Origin: Rhabditophanes sp. KR3021
Taxonomy: Eukaryota; Nematoda; Chromadorea; Rhabditida; Alloionematidae
Assembly (NCBI GenBank): GCA_963281155.1
Contig: CAUJLY010000006.1
Coordinates: forward strand, 3,968,001-4,032,000
Direction of reading: 5' to 3'
DNA length: 64,000 nucleotides
Notes under the pieces: generated by a model
Seen by the model: only the letters and a program-made list of their open reading frames with translations
What the model was told of the DNA's origin: nothing
Database searches by the model: none
Shown: positions 1-13,100 of the stretch, in pieces
Numbering within the stretch: position 1 is the first letter of the stretch
Layout of the letters: each line of letters starts with the position of its first letter
Translations under genes and position numbers: made by a program

Positions 1-25
1 TACTTATCAATTTAATTTAATTTAG

Positions 26-672
26 GTTCCCGTTCCATCGACAAAAACTTTTTGTGCTCCGCAAACGTCTGGAGGTTTGTCAGTTGTTGTAGACAGAGTC
101 TTACAAACATTTTGGTCTGCTGGAATAGAAGCTTTAAGACCAAGAGTCTTATGTGGTGATCTCATTGTATCCGGGCATACAATAAGTTTATTTACAGCCT
201 TACATGCATTCAAATATTATTCTCCAAAAAAAGTTGCCGTCATTGGTATGTACATTTTATGGCCAAATCATTAAATCCAAACCCTTAACTTAATATCAAC
301 ATCAAGATAGACTTGACCTCAGCTTAAACTTAATCGTTAATGTACATTTTTATTAATCTATTTATCTCAATTTCAGAATGGCTATACCGAACCCTTGCCT
401 TTATAGCCATCATTTGTATTTTATTGTCAAGAAAGCACTACACGATTGATGTGTTTTTGGGCTATGTTGTGGCAACGAATGTCTTTAGAACATACCATTC
501 ACTGATGCACAGTTACCATCAAAATGAATTAGAAAAAAATTTGCATTCACAAAATTGGCTGACTCCAGCTGTTGTGTACTTTGAAAAGGATGCCCTGCCA
601 CCATACTTGTTCTCAAATGTTCTCCAATTTCCAAAGGTCGTCACCCGATTGTGTAGAAAAGATTCTAATTAA
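26..672 (+). CDS. sphingomyelin synthase-like protein, 3' end (partial)
   Basis: Two C-terminal exons of a gene that begins before the window. Exon a is 26-245, after an acceptor TTTAG at 21-25; exon b is 377-672; the 131-bp intron is GT-AG in phase 1 and the frame is kept across it (..VAVI-EWLYRT..). The sequence carries the family pattern VPVP, then GGLS, CGDLIVSGHT and HYTIDVFLGY, which are the catalytic motifs of the sphingomyelin synthase / PAP2-like group (His of SGHT, His and Asp of HYTID). Family members are multi-pass Golgi or plasma-membrane enzymes that move a phosphocholine or phosphoethanolamine headgroup to ceramide. The hydrophobic runs around SGHT and before HYTID fit the last membrane spans. 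Substrate (SM or CPE) cannot be told from this part. AATAAA follows at 740. The catalytic set is intact in what is visible. Confidence 0.85.
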
Positions 673-2723
673 AAGTTTTTTGTCGTATTTAAATATGTAA
701 ATAGAGCCAAGTCCATTTTTGTGAAAATGAAATATACATAATAAAGAAAAATAAAGATGTAGCTTATTAAAAAGAGATTTCAATAAAAATATTAATATAT
801 CCCAAATATGGTGTATAATTGATTTTAATTATATTTGGCTTCATTGCAGTTGTATCGAAGCCCAACAACGTATGCACATTGAGCAAACGGTTCTTTCGTA
901 CAATCAAAAATCCAAACTATGACATATTCACTCTTATCGCTCTTGACAAAAGCTTACTATTGGAAAGAGCAATTCTATGTTTATTGTTTATAAAAAATTC
1001 CAAAAATATTTTTGTGAATCATATGTAGCAAAGATTGCCTCTAGTACTTACATTAATGAGTAAAACAAATGTTTAAATCAAAATATTATATGAAATACAT
1101 CTATTACTTTTGAGCAAGTCGTATTAAATTTTAGCTTTATATCATATTCTTTGAACAAAAAACAAACTCATTCACTATTGGGATAATTATATTTACAAAA
1201 TTAATGGCTTGCCATTAACTTTAACTATTTTTTGATATAATAATTAGAGCAAATATATTCATTCACTATTGTCTCTGATGTCATAATTTGTTTAATATGC
1301 AGCATCAAACAGATAAAGAAATCACATATTTGCTATATATTATCATTCACCATCGTTTAGCTCTTGGTAATTATATTTTAAATTAGCCCATTAAGCATAA
1401 AAGTTATCGGTTATGGTTGGTCCTATTTCTAAAACACATAAGTACGTGTACTATTTATTTACAAAATTGAGCTAAAATTGGTTGTCTCTGTACTATCTTG
1501 CCTTTTAAACATATATTTCTAATGTAGGTATTTACAGCATTCTGCCATTTTAACTTTTAAGGCAACAACAAGTTTCCCATTCAAATTTATTCATTTGCAT
1601 ATTCTTTACATTATCTGTATAGTTTCCGATATTAGACTACGTCATTATTACTTTATTAATCAGTTACTATCTAATTATATGTATTTGTTTAAAATTTATA
1701 ATTAAAATTTTCACTATCTTTGTGGGGAGTTGGGTTGATTTATGGGTAAAGCTGATTTTTTGGCAATTTTGATTTTATCTCACCAAGATAGTAGTAGGAG
1801 GTAGACTTATTAAATTTATCACCAAAAATAAGATACTCGCAATAAACTATAGTAGAGTCAGTTTTGTGCGAAGTATAATTTAAAGTAATTTTTTGAGCAA
1901 TCTTATCACAAAGCACGCTTAAAAAACGCAATTTGTTTAATAGCAGTTGCTTGGTATTCAAAAAAGACCTCTATATCGTTGTCAGTAATAATATATGTTA
2001 TTTTAAAATTGTATGTAAATTGTTGTTTCTTATTGAAGTCTACTGGTAACATTAGAAAAACATATCTTCTATTCTTTACAGAAAGCCATTTGTTGTAAGT
2101 TTATTGTGTTTAATGTACTAGAGACTTGATTATTCATTCTCCAATCTGTGCTAAATGCGTTGTTATGGAAATCAGTAAGAGCTTAATAATAATGAAGTAC
2201 GTAAAAAGGTATTTAACAATTGGCAATAAGCTTGTGGTTGTGTCGCTAATCAACTGTAACGAGCAATATATTCTTTCTTTAAAATTTAGTTATTTAAAAG
2301 ATTGTTACAGCACAAAAAGTTCATTATTTTAAGAGTGCCTTTTTATTTGCACAAAGTTGATACTATTAGTGATCATCTGTCCGTCAATATAATATACACA
2401 TATACAATTCAAGTCCAGCTTAATAGAATGTTGTTCTCGGAGACGACATCATCCACTTTTGTGTATAAATAGTAGTATATACGTGTTTTATAAAGCCTTT
2501 GATATTATCATAAAATTATGATGATTTACTTTCAAACCCATAAATGTATCATATCTAGTGACTTTTATTTGTAAATGAGTAATTTTCAGATTGAACTTTT
2601 CTTTTTGCTGATTCACTTTTTAGTATCAAAGGGTTATTGCAAGCATATATTATCGCACTAGTTCATATACTCGACTTTTTAAACCAACATTTTCATGTTA
2701 TTTATTTATTCATATTTTCAGCT
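673..2723. other. intergenic, AT-rich
   Basis: After the polyadenylation signal at 740-745 there is no gene I can support. A reverse-strand relic lies at 1740-1961 and is listed separately. The last few hundred bases must hold the promoter of the elongase gene; a TTTTCAG acceptor at 2715-2721 sits three bases before its ATG and is the likely trans-splice site. Confidence 0.5.
1740..1961 (-). pseudogene. decayed fragment, F-box-like gene family (tentative)
   Basis: A 73-codon reverse-strand frame with no splice or start context. It reads LRFLSVLCDKIAQKITLNYT followed by an acidic stretch and a Tyr-rich end. The block LCDKIAQKITLNYT resembles LCRIVAKEIVLNYT in another isolated fragment at 6049-6243 (+). 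The shape (xLVxKRFxxLC..) recalls the segment just after an F-box in large nematode F-box families. I infer both are remains of one gene family; the assignment to F-box genes is a guess from pattern. Confidence 0.25.
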
Positions 2724-3662
2724 ATGGCTTCAGTCGCGAATGACTTTGCAATATGGAAGGGCCTCAATGTAGAGATTGTTCATATACCATACAAGTATAG
2801 GTACAAATTGTGGATAGAAACGTTTTGGAATCCTGATCTGGTGTACGCAGTGTTCTCAGAATATTGGCATTACTCTATTTATATTGGGTTAATTTATATT
2901 TTTGTTATTAGAGCTTTAGAAAAAGTCATGGAGAATAGGAAGGCTTTTGAGTTGAAGAATGCCTTATTTTTGTGGAACACTTCCTTAGCTTTGTTTAGCA
3001 TAATTGGAGCATGGAGAAGCGGTGAAGAGTTCTTGTATGTCGTAATGAATCGTCCATTGACACACACTGTATGTTATTCAATGAATCCAACACAGCCAGT
3101 ATCTTTCTGGGCTTGCGCATTCGCTCTATCTAAAGTAGCCGAATTGTTTGACACGGTGTTCTTAGTTCTAAGAAAACGAAAAGTCATCTTCCTTCATTGG
3201 TATCATCATGTGGTTGTTTTAGTTTATAGTTGGAATTCAGGTAATTGAAAAATAATATAATTATAATATGCTTAATTATTCTTAGCAATCGAATTAACTG
3301 CTGCCGGTCGCTGGTTTGTGGTTATGAACTATAGCGTACATTCAATCATGTATTCGTATTACGCTATTTCCTGTCTGAACATTCGTTTCCCTAAAGTTGT
3401 AGCCATGACGGTAACGATTCTTCAAACAACGCAAATGTTAATCGGAGTCAGCATATCATGTTTAGTATACTATCTACGATCAAATAACTTAATGAAGCGT
3501 TGCCAACAATCATATGAAAATTTAATTCTTTGTTTTACAATTTATATATCATTTGCACTTCTTTTCATGAAATTTTTCATCCAAAGTTACTTTGGCCGTA
3601 AACGTAAATTATCAAAAAGAAAAGGCAGAATAAAGAAAATATTGTTTTACAACTATATCTAG
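2724..3662 (+). CDS. very-long-chain fatty acid elongase, ELOVL3/6 type
   Basis: Exons 2724-3240 and 3286-3662 (45-bp intron, phase 1) give 297 residues, normal for the family. The start ATG lies three bases after a TTTTCAG acceptor. ELO hallmarks are present: LSKVAELFDTVFLVLRK, the histidine box HWYHH at residues 158-162, then ELTAAGRWFVVMNYSVHS and MYSYYA after the splice. The early blocks FELKNALFLWN and LALFSIIGAWRSG match the ELOVL3/6 branch better than ELOVL1/4/5. The enzyme performs the malonyl-CoA condensation step of fatty-acid elongation in the ER membrane; about seven hydrophobic spans are visible. The C terminus is very basic (RKRKLSKRKGRIKK), as expected for ER retrieval. AATAAA is at 3738-3743. 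Which C. elegans elo gene it matches cannot be decided here. Confidence 0.93.
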
Positions 3663-6048
3663 TAATAACTATTGATCCGAACCTAAAAGGGACTTAACCA
3701 GAGTATATTAACATTTATCCACAAGCATTTGCCTATGAATAAAAAATTAACTTGCGATTTAATTAAAGTGATTCCCTTCATTTAGCAAAGTAACAAAATC
3801 AAAGTTTATATTCAAATTTAAATTAGTGTCATTCCCATCAAATTAAAACGGATTCTATTTATTCCTAAAAGATGAACTTGATAACACATTTTGTTGGAAA
3901 TTTCTCTGTAGCAAAATATATTAATTATTTAAATGTCGCAGCAAGAGTACAATTTCAAGGGAATCAGCATAGATTCATTTTCCTTGATAAAACACTTTGC
4001 ATATAAATAATTTTTTGCTTTCTTCCGAATAGGCGTAATGCTATAATTACAATTTACAAATCATCGTCCTTTGCCTTGTGCAATTTGGTTCGTATAAGGT
4101 AATAGTGCATTGTTGACGATATCATTAATAATTATAGGATTCAGCGATGGAATAAAAAAACGCCTTGCTATCTAATGGCTTTTATTATTATAATTGTGTG
4201 TAAATGAAGTCGAACGCTGAGAGCCATTCCATTATATATTTAAAAATTGTATCAGTTATAATCATATTATTTAATATTATATAATTTAAAAACATATCTA
4301 TTTCGACTGATCAACTTTTTTCTTGAAAATGTTTATTTTTTAAAGTATTACTATTGAACGGAACAAAGCTTTACCTCATATTTATTGTTCATATCTAAAT
4401 TCAAACATTGAATGCGATATCACTTTGTATTTCTTTCACCTGATTATACCGACTTCTGCACCTGTGAAAATTTGTATTATGATGTTTATTTGACACGTTT
4501 AACCATTTTCACTCAATTCTTGTGTCAAATCTCTTTTTAATTGGTACTGGGAAGATTGGGGGTCTTAGTAGTAAAACGCATACTTGTATTGAAAAAATAC
4601 ATTCATATGCACACATCTAAATATCTATAGAGCATTTTTATAGACAGCGTTTAGATTGATTTAAATACTCGTTGATAACATTAATAGACTCCCTACCACA
4701 TAAAAATGCTTTGAGATAGCTTACAATTGTGCTTAAAGTTCCTCTTAGTCACGTTACTTGCGCCAGTCTGCCTAAAAAATGTTTTTTAGTCGGCCAAAAA
4801 ATATTTTAATTTATTCAATACAAATCAGTTTGTACGATTTGTAACAGTATGTTCAAGTTGTCACAAAATTGAAATCAATAGAAAGTTCCTTAACAGATCA
4901 AACATTAAAATTTTCGATTAATCTTATCTTCGTCCTACACAAATTCACCCTTTCTACATACCTAAAAACCTTCATTAAATAAACATAAATGCAAGAAGTT
5001 AAACCTTTTCTGCGACTTTTGTTTAAATTAAAAAAAATATAGGACACTACCAAATCATAAGAAAAAGTTAATTGCAAAATCATTTTGCATTATTCGTCAA
5101 TATGTAAACTTATAGCATCCAAAATTGATAAGGCGAACTTTCCTTAATGCTCATATAACTTTTTTCACAAATGAATGTTAGCCTTATCTCTGCTTTTTAC
5201 TTTTTTTACTTTTTTGGTGTTCTATTTATTAATTTTGAATAAGCACAATAATATGTAAATTATATAAGGTGATTTTTTCATACATATATTCATATTTGTA
5301 GTCATGTATAAATATTTATCTTTGAATATTTTCTTTGCATCGCATCACAAATATTTTAATAGCTCTATTAAGCTTTTTTTAGTAGGAAAGATTTTAAAAA
5401 TAAAAAGGAAACAAACTTTAACAATAAATGATGATGACCCAATCGCACATAAAAGAGGCTAAAAGTAGTGTAATGGCATTTTATAAAAAGATGATATTAC
5501 CTTTTATCCGCATCCATTAATCTTCTTCAAATATATTAACGTGGGTCTCTCTGTATTTGCCTACATAATTATTTTGATTCAAAAAAACTACAAACACATT
5601 TGATTCGTTATAACCAATGTCTTAAACTTTCGTGAATCAAAGGCAAAGCTTTGTTGACAAAAATGATGCTAAACTGGTAAAAAAGTACATTTAGTGTACG
5701 ATTTGGTAAGATAAAAGGCTTGATTAATCTGTTTCAGTCTACTTTCACAAGATATGTAAGAGTTTGGCTTAAAAAGATAGAATATTTTTGAAACTATAAC
5801 ATATATTTTGAGAAGTAGAAAGTTACAACACTAAACCGAGATGTTGCTAAATTTAAATAATTTAGAATGTCGTCTGTGTGAGTTAACTCTTATAAGCAGT
5901 TGAATTTGTCAGTTGATCTATGTACCGTTTATTTTCGCTATTTATATAATAGACGGTTGGTTTGTTTGACTTGATAATAACGGTCGTTTTATCGTCATCA
6001 CCATCACAACTATATTCTACACTGTGGTACTTTACAATAAGATGAATC

Positions 6049-6243
6049 TTGAAATATATAAAAAAAATCACGATCAAAATTAACTATTTTATTAGTAGGA
6101 GACTTTGTCGTATTGTTGCTAAAGAAATTGTACTAAATTATACAACCAAAACATACTTTGATTTCCAACAATCCACTAATAAAACTACTACATTATTTTT
6201 TTATATTCTTTGTAATATAAAGTATAAAAGTTTTTGCCCATAG
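6049..6243 (+). pseudogene. decayed fragment, same family as 1740-1961 (tentative)
   Basis: Reading SRRLCRIVAKEIVLNYTTKT, then a short Asn/Thr-rich part and KTTTLFFYILCNIKYKSFCP, ending in a stop. The order Leu-Cys...Ile-Ala-Lys...Ile-x-Leu-Asn-Tyr-Thr, then Lys-Thr/Ser-Thr, aromatic run and Ile-Lys matches the opposite-strand fragment at 1740-1961. No upstream exon or domain was found, so it is called a relic. Confidence 0.25.
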
Positions 6244-8161
6244 TCGGACTATATAATTGACATACATGGTTCTAATTTCCTTTATTAAAATAAATATACT
6301 TTTGTCATTTTAACAACCCTCTACGTATTGACAATTCAAAGACAATTTCTTGTTTTTTACTTGCTTATATTATTTCAACTAAAAATAAATTTGTCTCTAT
6401 AATAAATAATATTTATAGGCAAAAATATTAATTGTAAGAATTTATTAATTGGCAACTAATGCTTTGACTTTAGCTTCGTCAGATAAATTAGCTCGAGGCT
6501 TAATTATAATTTATTTCACTACCCTCACTTTTTTCTTGTTCTTTTTAATTGTAATTAGGTGTGATAACAAATTTTATCATCTCTTGCTTCTTTATCAATC
6601 AAAATTAATGGTATGTGAAGAGATTGAGATTATATTTTATGCAAAAGGTTATAATTTATTATAGATCTCTTGAAACCAGAAGCTTGTTACGATAGTAACA
6701 TAAAAAAATTACTGAAAAAGCATGGCTAAACAAATTCGAGCAATTCGAAGACGCTATTTATGTGTATATTTAGTTGTACTTTCCTTTTATTTTTGCTTTA
6801 TAAGACTATTCTAAATTATTTTTAAAAGTTTTCTCTTTTTCTATGCCAGTTATCTAAATATTTTCCATATTGATATATATCCTATCAGTTCACTCCCGAC
6901 TTTTAGTCTTATCATAAATAAGTAAACGCATTCTTCGGAAACTTAGAGATGCGTATCGAAGTTATTTTGTTAATCTATTACGCAAATCTTTGCCATATTT
7001 AAAGCATGTTTAGGAATTGAAAAATGTCAATAAATTATAAGTGGCATAATAGTTATGGCTACAATTATAATTATTATCAAGAAGGAGGCTAATAGAATGG
7101 ATGTTATTTTTTTGATGAGAAAAATTCGAAATTACTTAAAATGATCATACATTTATTTAATGTAAAAGTATATGCATATAATTTAAATTAGCCCCCACAT
7201 TTATTTATTTCCTATCCTTTATTATTGTTACATCGTTCATTAGGAGATTTTAACAATGCTAGTTAACGTTTGAGCGCTACTGTTAAAGATAGAAAGTTTT
7301 TTATATTTCTATAGAAGGAAAGTTTTTCATTTTATTATTACTTGGTATTGATTCATGTAGTACGTTAAAATACTACACCAAGTTCATCCTTTTACTAACC
7401 ATTTGTATAAACAAAAGAATTTCATGGAAAAGGTATTAAGCTTAGTAAGAGTCATGAACATTAATGTACTAAGTTATGATGCAATTTCACTTTACAAGTT
7501 CACGTAAAAGGCATATGACTTACAGCTGCTTTCTTGTAAGCATTACTATTACTTATCATACACCCACCATCAAAGAGAAGTATGATCTCTTATTATCCCT
7601 TATACACTTCTAACATATTTTATCAATACTACACCTTGATCGAAAAAGTTCTATTTATATCCTTATTAAAGCCAAGATAATTTTACACCATCAAAACAAG
7701 GGCAAAACAAACAACCATTCTTTACAAATTCTAAATTTAACTCTAATATAATACACTATTGTCTCCTAATACTGAGTCTCGAATTCATTCACTCACAAAG
7801 CATCACGACCTTCTAAGATGTGGTAGTCATCGACGATAATTTTGCTTCAGTATCGCTCTTATCTATTTGCGTCATTAATAATTGTTACGCTGTGTTTCCG
7901 TTTGAGGGTTTTCAGTAAATTTGCATGTTACGCTTTAAAGAACTTTTGACAATTTTGGTAGTCTTCAAAATGTGTATATGTGTATGTATGCATATGCATT
8001 AAATTATAGTCAAGTTGAAACTTTATTCCTTTTGGTATTTCCATTTCATATATGTAGTATATTTTTTGGATTTAATAATATGTAAGGTCTATTCATTTCG
8101 TATATTCACAATAGATTAATAATTTCCTCTATTCATTGTACAAAATAATTCGAAATAAAAA

Positions 8162-8196
8162 AGTGATAATGATTTACATTTAGTATCATTATCACT
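8162..8196. repeat. 12-bp perfect inverted repeat
   Basis: AGTGATAATGAT at 8162-8173 is the exact reverse complement of 8185-8196, with an 11-nt loop. It lies in non-coding DNA. In DNA this AT-rich a few such hairpins are expected by chance in 64 kb, so no function is claimed. Confidence 0.5.
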
Positions 8197-9822
8197 AACA
8201 AAAAAAGTGAGAATGAAAAAAGGGTGACGTTCAAAGACGATTTGATAAAGTATTAAAATAGATAATATCCCAATATAAATTGACCCTTCTAACGCTTTAT
8301 TTATGTAGTAAAGTTAACTTTTTTAATTTAATTTTGTTGATAAGGATGTTTATTTAAATGGTCTTTTCTCGTTTTAAATCATTTTTGTGAACACATTTGT
8401 ACCTATGTACTTATTTTATTTAATGCGACACAATTTATTTGAAATCAAGAGCACTATGTTGGACTTGTCCTTCTTTTGCTAACAATATCAGTATTATAAA
8501 AATACGGAATCTTGATTGTTAATACAATTCTTTTTCGTCCACGTCGTTTATTAAACAAACTTTTAAATTCATGCTCATTTTAGCTTTAATTAAACTTCAG
8601 CTATTAGGGCTTCAATCATGTGAATATTCTGTTAAATTATTAATACACACATAATTTATTAAAAAGCAAATTTGATATAGTAAATTACTTTTTAAATATT
8701 TAATTTAATTTGTTAATTGACGTTGAATCTAACAGATATTCATGTCCTTGGTGAATTAGAAGTTTTTGTTTAGAAAAGGTACACTCTATCCATTAATTAA
8801 ATGACGAAAATATGAACTTTTCACGGTAAATGCATTGTTCTTTAGGCAGTTTTTTTCAATCTAATAATTAAATTCACACTCTTTCATATGAAAAATTAAA
8901 TTATGGCGATTTTATAGTTTGTCAATTTTAAATATTGTATAAAGAGCAATTCAAAAAGAGAAATGCTTAGTACGCACCTTTTTCTGATTTTTATTCCCAG
9001 AACTGACCATTTTTATAGTAACCAGGAAGTAAGTCATACACTGCCTCGAACTTAGAATCATACAATTAATTTTACATTCAAATAAGTTGTTTAAAACAAT
9101 GAGGTGCTATTTAGCTTCGATGCACTTTCTCATATAAAAATGACATAAATATATGTGTTTGATTATATACTTCTATTTTTTTATTAAGATTGCGTTAGAT
9201 GAAACATGTTATGAAGTTCTTGGAATTAGGGCGAACCTTGAGGTAGAGATAATAATTATAAATATTTTTTGTTTAAAAATGGAACTAATGAGCATTCATT
9301 TTCGATGTTAACACTGTATATACTTTGACGATGTTTGAATTACAAATACTTTAGTCATAATTTTACTACTAAATTGGATAAAATCTTGATTATAAGGATA
9401 GCACCATGTACATACGTACTATTTGTTTGTACACTAGCTATTGTCTGTAAAAAGGTGATAATTATAAAAATTGGCTTGCCCAACACATTTTTTCAAAATT
9501 TCTTAAACTACATCTATTAAACTTGTACGTCTTCTATCTATTTTGTCAAAATTAAGCGATACAGATATCCAGATTATCGGTGACTCGGCAAATTTTCAAT
9601 TATTTTTCAATAATCCTTACATTTCACCATATCTAACAAATCTCGATAGACGATACCATAAGCAAAGGCATTTGATAATGTTAAGGAGACTCGCTTTTTT
9701 ATCTAAAACGAATCACTAATTTTTTATCATTTAGTTCCTGTGAGGATGATGTTAACAATGATTTTTTTGGTCCCATTTACTAATCAATGTGGTCTCGTCT
9801 GTGCTACCTTATTTATAAAAAT

Positions 9823-9884
9823 TTGTTATTTGTTGTGCCAAGGGGAGAGTTGTTATTTGTTGTTAGCCTGGCATAAAAAGCCAG
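9823..9884. repeat. 14-bp direct repeat plus small hairpin upstream of PTEN gene
   Basis: TTGTTATTTGTTGT occurs at 9823-9836 and again at 9850-9863, spaced 27 bp, with a GC-richer CCAAGGGGAGAG between the copies. A CTGGC/GCCAG stem (9868-9872 and 9880-9884) follows at once. It sits about 220-280 bp before the PTEN start codon, so it could be promoter material. Confidence 0.45.
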
Positions 9885-10107
9885 TATCATAAATAGTTTC
9901 CATTTTTCTTTTTTTCTTTTTTTTATTTTTCAACACCAAACTAGTTATAGAAAATTGTGACGCTCACAAGATTCATAGTTACTACTTCCTTATAAAAAGT
10001 ATTAAAAATTATTCCTTTTTAGTAAACTTCTGCATATGCAATAGAGCAAAATCAAATTTTATCTAGAAGAGTTATTATCGACTCGTGTGCCATTAAATTC
10101 GGATTAT

Positions 10108-13100
10108 ATGCATTACATAACAGCAAATGATGCTTTGGACTGTCCAGTCTACAATGAGCTTCCTTTGAAATCCCCAAATAATAAATCTCAAGATGCAACA
10201 CCAACTATGGAAATGTATTCAAAACTTAACTTTCCTCCTATATCTTCATCAGCCAGCAATGAGACATTGAAGATGAACATTGAAGCGGCTAATGAATTGA
10301 ACAATGATAATGGAATCTGCAATGGATCGCCCTCCTCATCTTTGTAAGCCTTATTATATTTGGGAAATAGTATTTATGGGTTGTTATTACTCATTAAACA
10401 AACACATCTATTCATTTAGACGAGTACTTACATATCTATTATTTTAGATCCGCACTAGATCCACAATCCTACACGACTAATGGCAATCTAATGAACGTTG
10501 ACGCTATTTCCTCATCTTCCTATTCAACAATAGCATCAAGTGGTATTGCAACTTTGTCAATGTCTTCAAATGAAGTTGGGACTAACAATAGTAGAGCTCA
10601 TCACGGTCAATCCTTTAATAGTTCATCGATGAACATAGATCGCAATCCCATCCAAGCTAATGGATGCCAGCATAATTATAATCATCACAATGACTTTAAT
10701 CTTAAAGATCTTGACGACTTAACAAACATTTTTTCAGTTAACGAGAGATTGAATCCCCACATTAGTAATCCTCCTAATACTTTTAAAATGTCTTCTAAAC
10801 CATTAACTTCTCTAAATAGCAAGGACGATGGCTTGGATAGAGAAGATGATATTATGTCAATCACTACTACTATACAATCTAGTGCTGTAACGACACCTGT
10901 CATGCAACAGACACCGAAAAACAAAAACCGATTTCTAAAAATGTTGTCGAGAAATAGCTCTCCTTCCAAAACACATACTCCGACAATAAAGGAACTATTC
11001 TTCAGCACTTTACAAATAGCAGTTTCTCAAAATCGTAGACGTTTCATCAATAATGGTTTCAACCTGGATTTAACTTGTAGGTTAAGACTGATTAATAAGT
11101 TAAACATCTTTTTAGATATTACCGATCGTATTATTGCAATGGGATATCCTTCTACAGGAGCTGAAGAATTTTACCGAAACAGTATGAAATCAACCCGTGA
11201 ATTTTTGGAGATGTTTCATAAGGGCCATTATTTTGTCTTCAACCTACGCGGAAACTACCTCTACGATAGGGCCAACTTCGATAACAGAGTTGCTGTATAT
11301 AAAATGACCGACCACCATCCACCCAACTTAGAAATGATGGCTCCGTTCTGCAAGCAAGTTGATGAGTACATGAGGAAAGATCCTAGCAACGTGATAGCCG
11401 TTCATTGTAAAGCTGGAAAAGGCAGAACTGGTGTTATGATTTGCGCTTACTTGGTTCACATTGACTTCTTCCCAAACCCAAGAACCTGTATCGACTATTA
11501 CAGCTGCATCAGGACAAAAAACAACAAAGGAGTAACAATTCCATCGCAAAGACGTTATGTGTACTATTTCGATTATTTAAAGAAAAATAAGTTGCCATAT
11601 GAGCAATTAAAGATAGAATTAGTTGGGATCTACATTGAAAAACCACCAAAGCTTGACTCAACCAGCTTGGTGAAAAAGCATTTCTCCCTCCGCATTGCGA
11701 ATAAAGGTAAAAGAGTCTTTGAGGGTCTTAGGTTTGAATGGTCAAACGCCGATTTTGCTACCGAAGAGAGCCAATGGAATGGCAGTGAAAATAGAAACGG
11801 AAATGACCAATATGACCAATACAACCCTATTGAAGGTAACGATTGCATCTCCAGACGTTGTTTTGGTTGGACTCTTGAGCCTGGTGAGCGTGTACATCTG
11901 GAAGGTGACGTGCGATTAGACATTTTATGTACAAGTACCTTACCTTTCACCCGTTCCCAAACTAAACTTTGTCACTTATGGTTTAACACAATGTTTGCCT
12001 GCCCAAGTTTTTCCAAGGGATACTTTATGTATGGGGATGAAATGTTTCCATATACAGACAATTTATCAGAGCTTGTAAAAAAAGTACCAGTGAGTAAGGG
12101 AGAAAGTATTAGGATTAATAAGCAAAATAGACCTGCATCTGGTAAGGAAAACATTTCAGTATCTCCTAAAAAATCCCCGTGTACATCCAAAAAATTAAAA
12201 ATGGGTAAATTGTTTAAAGGTGCAAAAACTGAATTTATAGAAGACAACTCGGCAGATCCTCCAACCACTTCCGAGTCTGGTAGCAAAGAAGAATCCTCAC
12301 CATCAAAAGGTAAATCAACCAATTTTCTTGTATCAACTTTTTCAAATGCTTTAGAGCAAGTCAGTCGAACATTTTCTACAAACTCAAAAAATTGTAAAAA
12401 GTGTAATAAACATATTTTTATCAGTCCAAAGAAAGGGAGTTCCTCAAACGATTCCAAGACATCAGCTAAATTTGAATCTCAGCCTTCCAATGTTAGGAAA
12501 AACCTTACATATCACTCAGATATAGGTAAACCAAACGATTCCACAGAGTTGAAAGATATCAACAAATCTGATCTCAAGAAAGGATCTTTAACTGGAAAAA
12601 AAGATCTCATAAATATATCACCTACTAACCTTAATCAGTCCGGTCCATTTATCCCAGGGTCTGCAACAATTAATAAAAGTATAGATTTTTCAGTTATTAA
12701 TAGAGAGGATAGCAATGTCTCTTCACCATGTGCAGAATCCCAATTGATTAAAACTCTTAGTTTATCAGAAGAAAATTTATTTCCACTAAATAGTGCTGAA
12801 AGATATTGTGCATGCAACTTAAATATTCCTGAAGCTAATAGATCGGAATGGGTTGCAGCTGTACCACCAGGCTTAGAGGCACATTGTCCAAAAGAAACAC
12901 TTTCATTAATATACAAAACGAATGATGAAAACATGGCAAAACCACCAAGATATCAAGCGGCTAAATTTATTAAAAAGGCTTTTGACGACGATCTAATCAA
13001 CGACGATTATAATTTATCTAAAAATAAAGAAGAAAAAAAACGAAACACAAGCAATATAGTCAGCAAAGCTTCACTTACGCATAAAAAATTTGGAGGTCCA

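Larger units (their letters stand above)
3663..10107. other. 6.4-kb gene-poor region
   Basis: No complete gene is supported. Frames at 4898-5083, 5883-6077, 6449-6664 and 9335-9520 are short, hydrophobic or Asn/Ile/Lys-rich, and lack splice context. The stretch holds a probable relic (6049-6243), a 12-bp perfect hairpin (8162-8196) and a small repeat cluster (9823-9884). A pyrimidine run at about 9900-9930 and an acceptor CCTTTTTAG at about 10022 precede the PTEN gene, the latter being its likely spliced-leader site; one short upstream frame (ATGCAATAG, about 10035) lies in that leader. Confidence 0.5.

Noticed and set aside
10087..10107. Upstream extension of the PTEN frame
   Set aside because: The frame there begins at GTG with no ATG; the first ATG in frame is at 10108.
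11972..12457. 161-codon reverse frame inside the PTEN gene
   Set aside because: It is antisense to the Ser/Lys-rich coding insertion; open length follows from codon bias of the real gene, and there is no splice or family evidence.
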